DNA of 64,000 nt, from the NCBI GenBank assembly GCA_964454015.1, contig CAYVQF010000015.1:25373-89372 (forward strand), in the 5' to 3' direction. Below the pieces are notes generated by a model. The model ran no database searches. It was given only the letters and a program-made list of their open reading frames with translations, and was not told where the DNA came from. Origin of the DNA: CAYVQF01 sp964454015. GTDB lineage: Bacteria; Myxococcota_A; Bradymonadia; UBA4248. Below, in pieces: positions 1 to 8,219 of the stretch (within the stretch, counting starts at the first letter, position 1; every line of letters begins with the position of its first letter). Made by a program: the position numbers and the translations under genes.

Positions 1-285
1 GCGGCTCATCCAGGTGCCCTTGGTGCTCTGCACTTCCACCACGCGACAACGCATCTCGAAGGCTTCCTCCAAGCTGCAACAGACATCGTCACAGACCCAG
101 CCCTCGATGGGGCCGACGCAGTTCGAGGTCTCCATCTTCCCCTCGAAATGCCAGCGCGCGCCCTCTTGGAAAATGGGCGCCACCGCTTTGGGCGGGTTGG
201 CCCAGGCCACAGCGCTGGCCACCAGGAGCAGGAGAAACACCGCGCTGCCAACGCCACAAGTCACCATCATTTTTGTTCTTTTCAT
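1..285 (-). CDS. Exported protein with N-terminal signal peptide, C-terminus outside window
   Basis: Only the first 95 codons are in the window. The reading frame is open to base 1, so the gene continues to the left. It starts at the ATG whose first base is 285, preceded by a GAGG ribosome-binding sequence. The protein begins with MKRTKMM, a hydrophobic stretch rich in Val, Leu and Ala, and a probable signal peptidase site at AVAWA. The mature part contains a cysteine cluster (CVGPIEGWVCDDVCC), which suggests disulfide bonding outside the cytoplasm. The family is not recognised and the function is unknown. A second ATG lies five codons in. The call rests on the classic signal peptide, the start context and the codon usage. 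Confidence 0.6.
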   Translation of the reverse strand, partial: MKRTKMMVTCGVGSAVFLLLLVASAVAWANPPKAVAPIFQEGARWHFEGKMETSNCVGPIEGWVCDDVCCSLEEAFEMRCRVVEVQSTKGTWMSR

Positions 286-509
286 CGCAAACCTCAGAAA
301 AATGAGCCCGCGCCCCGGGCCGGCATCTCGCACACCTTCCCCTGAGAGTTGACAGGAACGACGGCAAAGTCAAGCCATGACCACGGCTGGGCCGCCACTG
401 CCCCACCATCGCGCCTTGACCCTCGGTGCGCCCGGCCCTAGGCTCAACGGGCCACCGTTCAGTGCCAGACCCCCTCCCCGGGGTCTGCCCGCCCCTCATG
501 GAGCCCAGC

Positions 510-1778
510 ATGTCCACCACCCACGCGGCCTTCCATGCGCCATCCCCCGGCCCATGCCTCCTCCTCGCCTTGGCCCTGGCCTGCCTGGCCTGCAACGGCA
601 ACCAAGCGCCACGCTCGGCCACGCCTGCCCCAGTCGAACCCACCCCGGACCAGGAGGGGACGACCCACGACACCCCCGAGGCCCCCCTCATGCCCACTGC
701 CCCGACCCTGCTCCTCCTCGAAAGTCGCGACAGCGACGCCAACACCCTCCACCTCCAAGCGCTCACGCTCCCCGACCTCGAAGCCAGCGGCACACCCCGC
801 ACCCTGCCCGCGCCGGTCCTCAGCCGCGACGGCTACCCCATCCCGCCCCCCATCGCCCACGACGGTCACGGAGCCTTCGTCATGGCCGAGGCCCAAGACG
901 GTGAGCACTTTTTAGCGAGCTTTTCTTCTCTGGCAGCCACGCCCGTCAGGATCCCCGTCGGCGCCCTTCTCCCCGTGGCCCTCTTCCTCAGTGGGCGCAC
1001 CCTCTTCGTCGGGGCCTTCGGCGAAGTCGGCTGGATCGATCTGGGCGCCGCGACCCCCACCTACGCCACCCTCGTCGCTCGCCCCGATTACCCCTACAAG
1101 CCCTACGATCTCTTCGCCCACAGCGGAGCGCAGGTGCTGGCCATCGACGACATCGTCATGCCCATCTTCGCCGACCTCTTCGCCCTCGACGCCCAAGGCC
1201 AGCCTGGCCACGTCAGCGGCATGGAGCTGCCCGGGGTCATCAATGGCACCTACACCCACGCCGCCCTGACCCCAGGCCCGGCGGCCAACCAGCACACCCT
1301 CTACCTCCTGGCGCCCTTCAGCATCATGGCGGGCCACGGCCACATCATGGGCGGCCTCACCCTCACCGAGGGTCGCCTCGATCATGACACCCGCCACCCT
1401 GCCAACAGCGGCGCCATCGGCCCCTTCGTCCAGGAGCTGGTCTCCCGCCGCGACGACAGCCTCGACCTCGTCGCTGGCGACATCTTCACCCCCTGGCAGG
1501 GCATGAGCCTCGCCGTTAGCGACGCCCAGGTGACCCTGTGGGTGGCCGCCGGCGAACGCGGCCTCTTCCGCTTCGACGCGCCCATGAACCATCTGAGCCG
1601 CCCGGCGGTACACGACCTCGGCGCCCCCTGTCTCGACGTCATCGCCCACGGCGCCGCCGTCTACGCGCTCGTGGGCGGCGACACGCCCGCCGTGCTGCGC
1701 CTGGACGCCGGCGCCGACACCTGGCAGGTCGCAGCGCGCACTACCCTCGCTGCGCCGGCCAGCCGCTTCGTTCGTTGA
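510..1778 (+). CDS. Lipoprotein, first of two tandem paralogues, possible beta-propeller
   Basis: A 422-residue protein with a signal peptide ending in the lipobox-like sequence LACLAC, so probably a lipoprotein. A Pro/Thr-rich linker follows, then a domain of about 350 residues. It shares blocks along its whole length with the next gene downstream: a GWIDL block, KPYDLFA, AIDD.VMP, ELPG.ING, AAGERGL, PCLDV and ALVGGD, ending in FVR. The spacing of these blocks resembles the blades of a beta-propeller (inference). The ATG at 510 was chosen over one at 498 because GGAG lies six bases upstream of it. It probably shares a transcript with the next gene, 35 bases away. The function is unknown. Confidence 0.75.
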   Translation: MSTTHAAFHAPSPGPCLLLALALACLACNGNQAPRSATPAPVEPTPDQEGTTHDTPEAPLMPTAPTLLLLESRDSDANTLHLQALTLPDLEASGTPRTLPAPVLSRDGYPIPPPIAHDGHGAFVMAEAQDGEHFLASFSSLAATPVRIPVGALLPVALFLSGRTLFVGAFGEVGWIDLGAATPTYATLVARPDYPYKPYDLFAHSGAQVLAIDDIVMPIFADLFALDAQGQPGHVSGMELPGVINGTYTHAALTPGPAANQHTLYLLAPFSIMAGHGHIMGGLTLTEGRLDHDTRHPANSGAIGPFVQELVSRRDDSLDLVAGDIFTPWQGMSLAVSDAQVTLWVAAGERGLFRFDAPMNHLSRPAVHDLGAPCLDVIAHGAAVYALVGGDTPAVLRLDAGADTWQVAARTTLAAPASRFVR

Positions 1779-1813
1779 CCCTCGCCCCTGGCCCCCTTCG
1801 CCCAAGGAGTCCC

Positions 1814-3148
1814 ATGCCTCTTCTCCGCCGAAGCGCCCTCACCGTGATGGCTGTCGCCGCGCTGCTCTGGGGCAGCGCACCTGCCTGCACCCCTTCTCAG
1901 CCCCCTGATCCCGCCCCCGGGAAGGCTGCGGCCTCACCAAGCGCCGATCCTGAAGCGCCGCCGCAAGATTCGCCCGCCACGGCCAGTGAAGCCGAGCCCA
2001 AGGAGGAGGCCCCCGTGACCCCTGAATCCCCAGCTCCCGTCGAGGTTCAAGCGCCTTTCCTTCTGATGGTCACCGGCGAGAGCGCCCCCGACCAGGTCTT
2101 CCTGCAGACCTTTACCATGGGCAAAGAGCCCTTAGGCCCGCGAGGCCAGCCCGTGAGCGGTCCCAAGCTCACCCTGGACTACCGCATGACCAAGTGGGCC
2201 GCGCCCATGAGCCACGACGGTCGCGGTGCCTCCATCACCCTCACCCGGGCGGAAGAGACGACTTTCGTCCACTACCAATCGCCCAACCCCGAAGAATCGC
2301 GCCGCATCTCCCTGGGCGACATCGCGCCAGTGGCGCTGCACCTCACGGAGAGCGCCATCTACGTCGGCGCCCACGGCGAGCTGGGCTGGATCGACCTCTC
2401 GCAAGCCGAAGCCAGCTATGCCGCCTTGGTGCAGCGCGCCAACCTGCCCCACAAGCCCTACGATCTCTTCGCCCAGCATGGGCGCCACCTGGTGGCCATC
2501 GACGACCGGGTCATGCCGGTCTACGCCGACTTCTACCACCTCGATGAGGCCGGGCGCCCCACCCACCTCGCCGAGTGGGAGCTGCCGGGCATCATCAACG
2601 GCCACTACAACCATGCGGTCCTCGTCCCGCGCGGTGCAACGGGCCACACCCTCTACGTCACCGCGCCCTACGGCATTCGCACGGGCAGCGGCCAGATCAT
2701 CGCGGCCCTGCCCATCGACGGCGCGCGCCTGGACGTCCCGGAGCGGCTGGTCCTCAACGGGGGGCGCAGCGCCGACGCGCCGCCCGTGCTCATCGAGCAC
2801 GTCTCGCGCATGGGCAAGGAGCCGAGCCTGCTCTCGGGTGAGAGCTACACCCCGTGGACGGGCCTCGCCGTGGCCATCGACGCCACCACGGCGCACCCGC
2901 GTCTGGTTTTCCTGGCGGCAGGCGAGCGCGGCCTGTGGGTGCTCCCGCCTGACCTGAGCCCCGAAGCCGCCATCGGCCGCCTGCCCCTGGCTGGTCCCTG
3001 CCTCGACGTGGTCGTCTACGGCGATGACCTCTACGCCTTGGTGGGCGGCGACGCGCCTCAGGTGGTGCACTTCGTCGAGGCCGAGGGCCAGTGGCAGGAG
3101 AAAGCGCGCCAGGACGCGCCCGCGGGCTCCCTGCGCTTCGTCCGCTGA
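1814..3148 (+). CDS. Lipoprotein, second of two tandem paralogues, possible beta-propeller
   Basis: A 444-residue paralogue of the preceding gene. The start is the ATG at 1814, with AAGGAG five bases upstream. The signal peptide ends near APACTPS, which fits a lipobox only loosely. The linker is rich in Pro, Ala and Glu. The body repeats the conserved blocks of its neighbour in the same order (GELGWIDL, KPYDLFA, AIDDRVMP, ELPGIING, AAGERGLW, CLDVVVYG, ALVGGDAP) and also ends in FVR. The pair arose by tandem duplication and has diverged mainly in the linker and loops. Both products are predicted to sit on the periplasmic side of a membrane. No catalytic motif is visible and no function is proposed. 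Confidence 0.75.
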   Translation: MPLLRRSALTVMAVAALLWGSAPACTPSQPPDPAPGKAAASPSADPEAPPQDSPATASEAEPKEEAPVTPESPAPVEVQAPFLLMVTGESAPDQVFLQTFTMGKEPLGPRGQPVSGPKLTLDYRMTKWAAPMSHDGRGASITLTRAEETTFVHYQSPNPEESRRISLGDIAPVALHLTESAIYVGAHGELGWIDLSQAEASYAALVQRANLPHKPYDLFAQHGRHLVAIDDRVMPVYADFYHLDEAGRPTHLAEWELPGIINGHYNHAVLVPRGATGHTLYVTAPYGIRTGSGQIIAALPIDGARLDVPERLVLNGGRSADAPPVLIEHVSRMGKEPSLLSGESYTPWTGLAVAIDATTAHPRLVFLAAGERGLWVLPPDLSPEAAIGRLPLAGPCLDVVVYGDDLYALVGGDAPQVVHFVEAEGQWQEKARQDAPAGSLRFVR

Positions 3149-3231
3149 GGACGTTGTCGCGGCGCGATCGCAAGCACGGTCAAGACAGGGGGCGATGGCT
3201 CGCTTAGGTTGCGCACCAGGAGGAGACGGGC

Positions 3232-4152
3232 GTGCCATCGTACTGGGACAAGCTCAAAGTCGTAGACCACATGCAAGAAGTCATCGAGGCGCATCTGACG
3301 GCCCCGTTGACCCTGGCGGCCTTGACCCGCGGGACGGGCTACTCCGTCTTTCACGCCGCCAGGATGTTCAAAGAGATCACCGGCAAGACCCCCTTCGCGT
3401 ACCTGCGCTTGCGCCGCTTGAGCGCCGCCGCGGAGCGTCTGGCCGGTGAGCACGAGCGGGTGATCGACGTGGCCTTCGACTTTGTCTTCGACTCGCACGA
3501 GGGATTCACCCGGGCCTTCGCCCGCGCCTTTGGGGTGACACCGACGGCTTTCATGAGAACCCGGCCGGAGCTGGCGCTGTTCATGCCCTTGCCCATGCGC
3601 GATCACTATTGGCGTCAACAACGAGGAGAGACACAGATGAACGAGCAAGCCACGTCAGCCACGGTGCAGACGGTATTCGTCCAGATCCTGGAGCGCCCCG
3701 CGCGCAAGGCCATCATCAAGCGGGGTAAGAAAGCGGGACATTACTTTGAGTATTGCGAAGAAGTCGGTTGTGATGTTTGGGAAAAGCTCCTCGCCATTCC
3801 CGACGCCATCCACGAGCCCATGGGGATGTGGCTGCCCGAGTCGTGGCGCGCGCCCGAGACCTCCATCTACGTCCAGGGGGTGGAGGTGGCTGTGGATTGG
3901 GCGGGCGAGGTGCCGGCGGGCTTCACCACCATCGACTTGCCGCCGTGCAAGATGTTGGTTTTCCAGGGCGAGCCTTATGACGACGCGATCTTCGAGGCGG
4001 CCATCGCCCAGGTGTGGGAGGTGATGAAGAAGTACCGGCCCGAGACGATTGGTTATCGCTGGGCCGACGAGGACGGGCCGCGCTTCCAGCTCGAGCCGCA
4101 GGGCGAGCGTGGCTACATCGAGGGGCGCCCCGTGCGTCCGGTGGCGGGCTAG
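3232..4152 (+). CDS. AraC-family transcriptional regulator with GyrI-like effector domain
   Basis: A 306-residue protein starting at GTG 3232, with AGGAGG eight bases upstream. Residues about 10-110 form the double helix-turn-helix DNA-binding domain of the AraC/XylS family (FKEITGKTPFAYLRLRRL, then the second motif around FTRAFARAFGVTP). After a short linker, residues about 145-303 resemble the GyrI/Rob-type small-molecule-binding domain. This N-terminal HTH plus C-terminal GyrI-like layout is known from regulators that respond to small hydrophobic or cationic compounds. The target genes and ligand cannot be read from the sequence. The gene converges on the tryptophanase gene, and the window shows no direct regulatory link between them. 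Confidence 0.88.
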   Translation: MPSYWDKLKVVDHMQEVIEAHLTAPLTLAALTRGTGYSVFHAARMFKEITGKTPFAYLRLRRLSAAAERLAGEHERVIDVAFDFVFDSHEGFTRAFARAFGVTPTAFMRTRPELALFMPLPMRDHYWRQQRGETQMNEQATSATVQTVFVQILERPARKAIIKRGKKAGHYFEYCEEVGCDVWEKLLAIPDAIHEPMGMWLPESWRAPETSIYVQGVEVAVDWAGEVPAGFTTIDLPPCKMLVFQGEPYDDAIFEAAIAQVWEVMKKYRPETIGYRWADEDGPRFQLEPQGERGYIEGRPVRPVAG

Positions 4153-4205
4153 GGAGCGGCGCGGCCAGGGGCCGGCACGCCTCGGCGGGGGTGGATCCCA
4201 GCGGC

Positions 4206-5579
4206 TCAGTCCAAGCGGGCGAAGGCGGCGTTGAAGTGGGGCAGAACCTCGGGGCGGTGGACGAAGCGCATGCCGCAGATGCTGTGGCGGCGCTGGTAGA
4301 GCTCGGCGATGGCCTCGACGACGTAGTCCATGTGGCTCTGGGTGTAGGTGCGGCGTGGGATGGCCAGGCGGACCAGATCGAGCGCTGGCCAGCGCCAGGT
4401 GCCGTCGGCTTGGAGCCGCCCGAACATGACGTTGCCGATTTCGCAGCAGCGGATGCCCGCCTCTTCGTAGAGGGCGACCGAGAGGGACCAGCCGGGGAAG
4501 GCCTCGTCCGGGAGGTGGTCGCAGAAGCGGCGGCCGTTGAGGTAGATGGCGTGGCCGCCGAAGGGCTTGAGCAGGGGCACGCCGGCCTCGGCCAGGTGGC
4601 GGCCGACGTAGGCCGTGGAGGTGATGCGATAGCGGAGGTAGTCTTCGTCGAGGATTTCGGCGATGCCCACGGCGAGGGCGTCGAGATCGCGGCCGGCCAA
4701 TCCGCCGTAGGTGGGGAAGCCTTCGGTGAGGACCATTTGGTTGCGCACCTGCTCGGCCCAGGCGTCGTCATCGAGGGTGAGGACGCCGCCGATGTTGCCG
4801 AAGGCGTCCTTCTTCATGCTCATCAGGGCACCGTCGCTGTAGGAGAACATCTCGCGGGCGATCTCTCGGGGGGACTTGTCGGCGTAGCCCTCTTCGCGCA
4901 GCTTGATGAAGTAGGCGTTCTCGGCGAAGCGGGCGGCGTCGATGAAGAGGGGGATGCGGTGGCGCTGGCACAGGGCTTTGGCGTCGCGGAGGTTGGCCAT
5001 GCTCACGGGCTGGCCGCCGCCGGAGTTGTTGGTGACGGTGATGAGGACGAAGGGGACGGGGGGATGGTGGGGGTCGTCGAGGTAGCGCGCCAGGGCGTCG
5101 AGGTCGATGTTGCCTTTGAAGGGGTGGTCGCTGTCGGGATCGAGGGCGGCGGGGATTTTGAGGTCCAGGGGCAGGGCCTGGGCGTGGGCGATGTTGGCGC
5201 GGGTGGTGTCGAAGTGGGTGTTGCCCGGGATGACATCGCCGGCCTTGACCACGGCGCCGCAGAGGAGGCGTTCGCTGGCCCGCCCTTGGTGGGTGGGGAT
5301 GACGTGGCGGTGACCAAAGATGGCGCGCACGGCGTTGGCGAAGCGGTAGTAGGAGGTGGCGCCGGCGTAGGACTCGTCGCCTTGCATGATCCCCGACCAC
5401 TGGGCGGCGCTCATGGCGCCCGTGCCGGAGTCGGTGAGGAGATCGATGAGGACGTGCTCGGCGTGCAGGCGAAAGGGATTGTAGGCCGCCTCGGCCATCA
5501 GCCGGCGCCGCTCTGCGGGCGTGGTCATGCGGATCGCTTCGACAACCTTGATGCGGAAGGGCTCGATGATGGTCTTCAT
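4206..5579 (-). CDS. tnaA: Tryptophanase (beta-eliminating lyase)
   Basis: A 457-residue PLP enzyme of the tryptophanase/tyrosine phenol-lyase family, which splits tryptophan (or tyrosine) into indole (or phenol), pyruvate and ammonia. Family signatures seen are PFRIKVVE, IDLLTDSGTGAM, IPTHQGR, DAARFAENAYFIK, the PLP-binding MKKDAFGNIGG with the Schiff-base lysine at about residue 257, FPTYGGLAGRD and IPRRTYTQSHMD. The segment GIRCCEIGNVMFGR matches tryptophanase (E-I-G) rather than tyrosine phenol-lyase (E-R-G), so tryptophan is the more likely substrate, but this is not certain. The length is normal. The gene stands alone with no permease beside it. A hairpin followed by a T-run lies about 60-130 bases upstream and may attenuate transcription. 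Confidence 0.9.
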   Translation of the reverse strand: MKTIIEPFRIKVVEAIRMTTPAERRRLMAEAAYNPFRLHAEHVLIDLLTDSGTGAMSAAQWSGIMQGDESYAGATSYYRFANAVRAIFGHRHVIPTHQGRASERLLCGAVVKAGDVIPGNTHFDTTRANIAHAQALPLDLKIPAALDPDSDHPFKGNIDLDALARYLDDPHHPPVPFVLITVTNNSGGGQPVSMANLRDAKALCQRHRIPLFIDAARFAENAYFIKLREEGYADKSPREIAREMFSYSDGALMSMKKDAFGNIGGVLTLDDDAWAEQVRNQMVLTEGFPTYGGLAGRDLDALAVGIAEILDEDYLRYRITSTAYVGRHLAEAGVPLLKPFGGHAIYLNGRRFCDHLPDEAFPGWSLSVALYEEAGIRCCEIGNVMFGRLQADGTWRWPALDLVRLAIPRRTYTQSHMDYVVEAIAELYQRRHSICGMRFVHRPEVLPHFNAAFARLD

Positions 5580-5633
5580 GGTGCGGCCTGCGTCCTATCC
5601 TCGATCTAGCGTGTTTCCCTTGGTCCACAGGGA

Positions 5634-5707
5634 AAAAAATACCTGAAAGGTCCGGTACACTCGTGTTTGCGACAACAGAGTGTACGCACCAAAGAAACTT
5701 TTCAGGT
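5634..5707 (-). terminator. Long hairpin followed by T-run upstream of tryptophanase (attenuator or terminator)
   Basis: On the minus strand, heading into the tryptophanase gene, two nested arms pair: ACCTGAAA (5700-5707) with TTTCAGGT (5641-5648), and GTACACTC (5678-5685) with GAGTGTAC (5655-5662). A run of seven T follows at 5634-5640. This looks like an intrinsic terminator. A second small stem (TTTCCCT, 8-base loop, AGGGAAA) lies just beyond at 5614-5635. The position, inside the 5' leader of the gene, suggests attenuation. It could instead terminate a lost upstream gene. Confidence 0.45.
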
Positions 5708-5943
5708 GACGAAGAAAGTACGACAAAAACTGGAAAAAGAGAAGCGCAGAGTTGAACGCCGGAAACGCCAGCCCGCTCCGGCTGCCCGGTTGGGTACGCA
5801 TTGAGTCCGGACCGAGTTGAGTGAGCGAAGCCAAGCCATTGCGCAAGGAGGCTTGGGTGCGGTGCTCAACCTCCATCCTTTGCCGAGGCGATAGGGACTT
5901 TTCTCAGGCTAGGCATTTGGACCGCTGGGATGGCGCTGGTCAC

Positions 5944-6171
5944 TCTTTTATCTTTGGGTATGACGCCAAGATGAACCTCGTGGCTGATGCCACGGAGCTT
6001 GGCAAGGAAGCCTTCGCGACCCACCACCGCGAAGTCAGCCGCCTGAATGACCTCGTCGAGCAAGCCCTGCACCCGACTGCCCGAGCCAAGCAGGGTCGCC
6101 ACAGGGAAGCCTTTGCTGTCGCCCACAACCATCGACGACGCAAGATCGAGACAGAGAGTGTTGCTGAGTTC
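5944..6171 (-). pseudogene. Possible relic of a DDE-type (IS4/IS5-like) transposase
   Basis: The interval 5580-6390 is the least gene-like stretch of the left half and has visibly lower GC than its surroundings. One minus-strand reading of 5944-6171 resembles the central part of IS4/IS5-type transposases: DSKGFPVA, then LLDEVIQAADFAVV, GREGFLAKLR and LGVIPKDKR. These fit the usual pattern D.KG.P.A, a spaced helix, VxD.GY...LR and VIP...R, but the expected aspartate in the second motif is replaced. No complete frame, inverted terminal repeats or target duplication was found. It is called a decayed fragment and could be a chance resemblance. Confidence 0.33.
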
Positions 6172-6390
6172 TCCTACCGTCACTCTGCATGTTCTCGGTC
6201 TTAGCGCATGGTAGACCTCCCCGACATGGCACGGCCATGGAGGAAGTAAAGGGGCCGCGGGGTGGCTATGGTGCGGGTGGCGAGGGCGAGTGGCCGCGGG
6301 GTAGGTCCCCTGCGGCGGCAGGGAGCGGCAGCGCACGCCCAAGCACGATGGGTAGCCGCCGTCACGGCACGAGAGAGCGCTTGGGTGGGA

Positions 6391-6879
6391 TCAGAAATAG
6401 TAGCGGATGTGGCCGCCGAAGTTGATGAGGTCCGCTTTGAGATCGTTGAGGATGAGGAGGCCCGGGCGGTACTCGAGGACGATGTCGATGGGGACGGGGA
6501 CGAAGTTGAACTCCAAGCCGAGGACGCCGCTGGCGCCGAGCCAGAAGGCGTCGCCGAAGCCGCCGAAGCCGCCGAGGCCGATGGCCCAGCCGAGGTCGAT
6601 GACGCTGCCGCGGGCCAAGGAGGGGCCTTCCCAGAGGTAATCCAGGGAGAGGCCGATGACCGTGCCGTAATCGCGGCCCAGGCCCCAGACCCCGACGACG
6701 CCTTGCACGGCGTGGGCGTCGGCCATAAAGTACTTCATGGATACGCCCGAAGCGCCGGTGCCACCGCCGAGACCGATGCCGAAGTTGCCGCTGGAGCGGA
6801 CCTCGGCGCTGGCTTGGGTGGCGGCGAGGGTGAGGGTGAGGGCGAAGGTGAGGGCGAAGGTGAGGATGAGGCGCTTCAT
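6391..6879 (-). CDS. Small outer-membrane beta-barrel-like protein
   Basis: A 162-residue protein with a clear signal peptide (MKRLILTF start, cleavage after ASA). The mature part is rich in Gly and aromatic residues with alternating hydrophobic stretches. It ends in HIRYYF, a terminal aromatic residue of the kind recognised by the outer-membrane assembly machinery. This supports an outer-membrane barrel of about eight strands. The signal-peptide core is encoded by six-base near-repeats (GGTGAG/GGCGAA units on the plus strand, 6836-6868), so its length could vary by two-residue steps without loss of frame. The ligand or role is unknown, and it has no operon partner. Confidence 0.7.
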   Translation of the reverse strand: MKRLILTFALTFALTLTLAATQASAEVRSSGNFGIGLGGGTGASGVSMKYFMADAHAVQGVVGVWGLGRDYGTVIGLSLDYLWEGPSLARGSVIDLGWAIGLGGFGGFGDAFWLGASGVLGLEFNFVPVPIDIVLEYRPGLLILNDLKADLINFGGHIRYYF

Positions 6880-7021
6880 GCAGCATTTCCTTGGCTAAGC
6901 GCGCCACCATGAGAGGGTTGACCTGGGGTGGGCAGCGCGGTGTGGGCTCGAACACCTTTGTGCACCGCGGCAGAGGTTGTCAACGGAGAGCGAAGAACAA
7001 GTGTATTCAATAAAAGAAGAA

Positions 7022-7492
7022 ATGCCATCTGCGGCCGATATGGTGCGCCAATTCTGGGAACGCATGGGGAGCAACGATTTCTACAGCGCCAGCGAGTTGC
7101 TGACGGCGGACTTCGTCCTCGAGTGGCCCCAGTCGCAGGAGCGCCTGCGCGGGCCCGAGCGCTTCGCCCGGCTCAACCAGGAGTACCCGGCCCACGGCCC
7201 GTGGGTCTTTACGGTGCACCGCTTGGTGGCCAGCGGCGACCAAGTGGTGACCGACGTCGGTGTCAGCGACGGCGTGCAAGTGGCGCGGGCCATCTCCTTC
7301 TTCACGGTGCGCGCCGACGGCATCTGCCATCTGCTGGAGTTCTGGCCCGAGTCCTACGGCGCACCGGCCAACCGAGCCCACCTGGTGGAGCGCCTGGACC
7401 TGGGCGCAGCGCTCGCCGGTGACGCCGTGCCTGAGGCGGAAGAAGGGAGCCACCCCGCGTGGTTGATCCCCGAGGAAGAGCCGCCCCCTTGA
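7022..7492 (+). CDS. SnoaL/NTF2-like domain protein
   Basis: A 156-residue protein from the ATG at 7022. A TTG at 6977 would add 15 residues but lacks a spaced ribosome-binding site. Residues 1-115 match the SnoaL-like/NTF2-like cone fold in pattern: an initial helix (VRQFWERMGSNDFYSASELL), the FVLEWPQS strand, RLRGPERFARLNQEYP, and repeated beta strands ending at LLEFWPESYG. Members of this fold are small isomerases, hydrolases or binding proteins, and the sequence does not tell which. The C-terminal 40 residues are acidic and Pro-rich, probably disordered. It is probably cytoplasmic, since no signal peptide is seen. Confidence 0.7.
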   Translation: MPSAADMVRQFWERMGSNDFYSASELLTADFVLEWPQSQERLRGPERFARLNQEYPAHGPWVFTVHRLVASGDQVVTDVGVSDGVQVARAISFFTVRADGICHLLEFWPESYGAPANRAHLVERLDLGAALAGDAVPEAEEGSHPAWLIPEEEPPP

Positions 7493-7589
7493 CCCTGGGC
7501 CACGCGCATGAATGATGACCCCGGGTCCAGCGCCGGTCGTGTGCGACGGCCGCCTGCGCTCCTCTACCCCCATCACCTGGTGCCGCCCC

Positions 7590-8219
7590 ATGCGTCTCCC
7601 ACCCCTGCTCTCCTTCACATGCTGCTTGGTGCTCAGCGGCGCCGCGGCCTGCAGCGGCAGCCACGTCATGACCCCCTTACCCGAGGAGGTCCCCAACAAG
7701 CCGGCCCACGGCGTCGCCTGGCCCGTGGACACGGACCTGGCCATCGCCAGCGGCATCGACGACACGGGCATGGCCTGGGCCCACGCCCGCGGCTACCTCC
7801 CCGGCGCGTGGGAGGCCCTGTGGCAGGCCCTGGGCCAGGGCGAAATCTGCGTCGACCAGGTGCAAGTGGCGAGCTACAGCATCCACCCCATCGAGGCAGA
7901 AGGCTTCCCCATCGCCTTTCGCATCGACAACACGGTGAAGAACATCATCACGGTCACCTTCAGCCTCACCTGGCGCTTCCATCGGCAAATCGTGGGCGAC
8001 ACCTGGCAGTGGATCGTCGGCAGCGGCCACAAGACCGCCGGCACCAGCTACATCGAGGCCCTCGACTACGCCATGAGCTTCCAGCGCCAGGATGACGGCC
8101 GCATCGCCTTCGAGCTGGTGGCCGAGGTGCGGGCCGTCCGCCTGAGCGAGGATGATCCCCGCGGCTACCTCGAAGCGCTGGTGGCGCGCTTACGCGAGGT
8201 CACGGCCACGCCGCCCTGA
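7590..8219 (+). CDS. Lipoprotein of unknown function
   Basis: A 209-residue protein. The ATG at 7590 places a signal peptide (MRLPPLLSF) before the lipobox-like GAAAC, so lipid attachment is likely. The mature domain has no family signature I recognise. It contains several beta-strand-like stretches (NIITVTFSLTWRF, DTWQWIVGSG) and only one later cysteine. The last 30 bases overlap the 3' end of the convergent methyltransferase gene. An imperfect repeat also found behind the ygeW gene begins just after the stop codon. Confidence 0.68.
   Translation: MRLPPLLSFTCCLVLSGAAACSGSHVMTPLPEEVPNKPAHGVAWPVDTDLAIASGIDDTGMAWAHARGYLPGAWEALWQALGQGEICVDQVQVASYSIHPIEAEGFPIAFRIDNTVKNIITVTFSLTWRFHRQIVGDTWQWIVGSGHKTAGTSYIEALDYAMSFQRQDDGRIAFELVAEVRAVRLSEDDPRGYLEALVARLREVTATPP

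Noticed and set aside
5821..6204. Plus-strand frame of 127 codons in the low-GC region
   Set aside because: No motif or ribosome-binding site. The opposite strand gives the more transposase-like reading.
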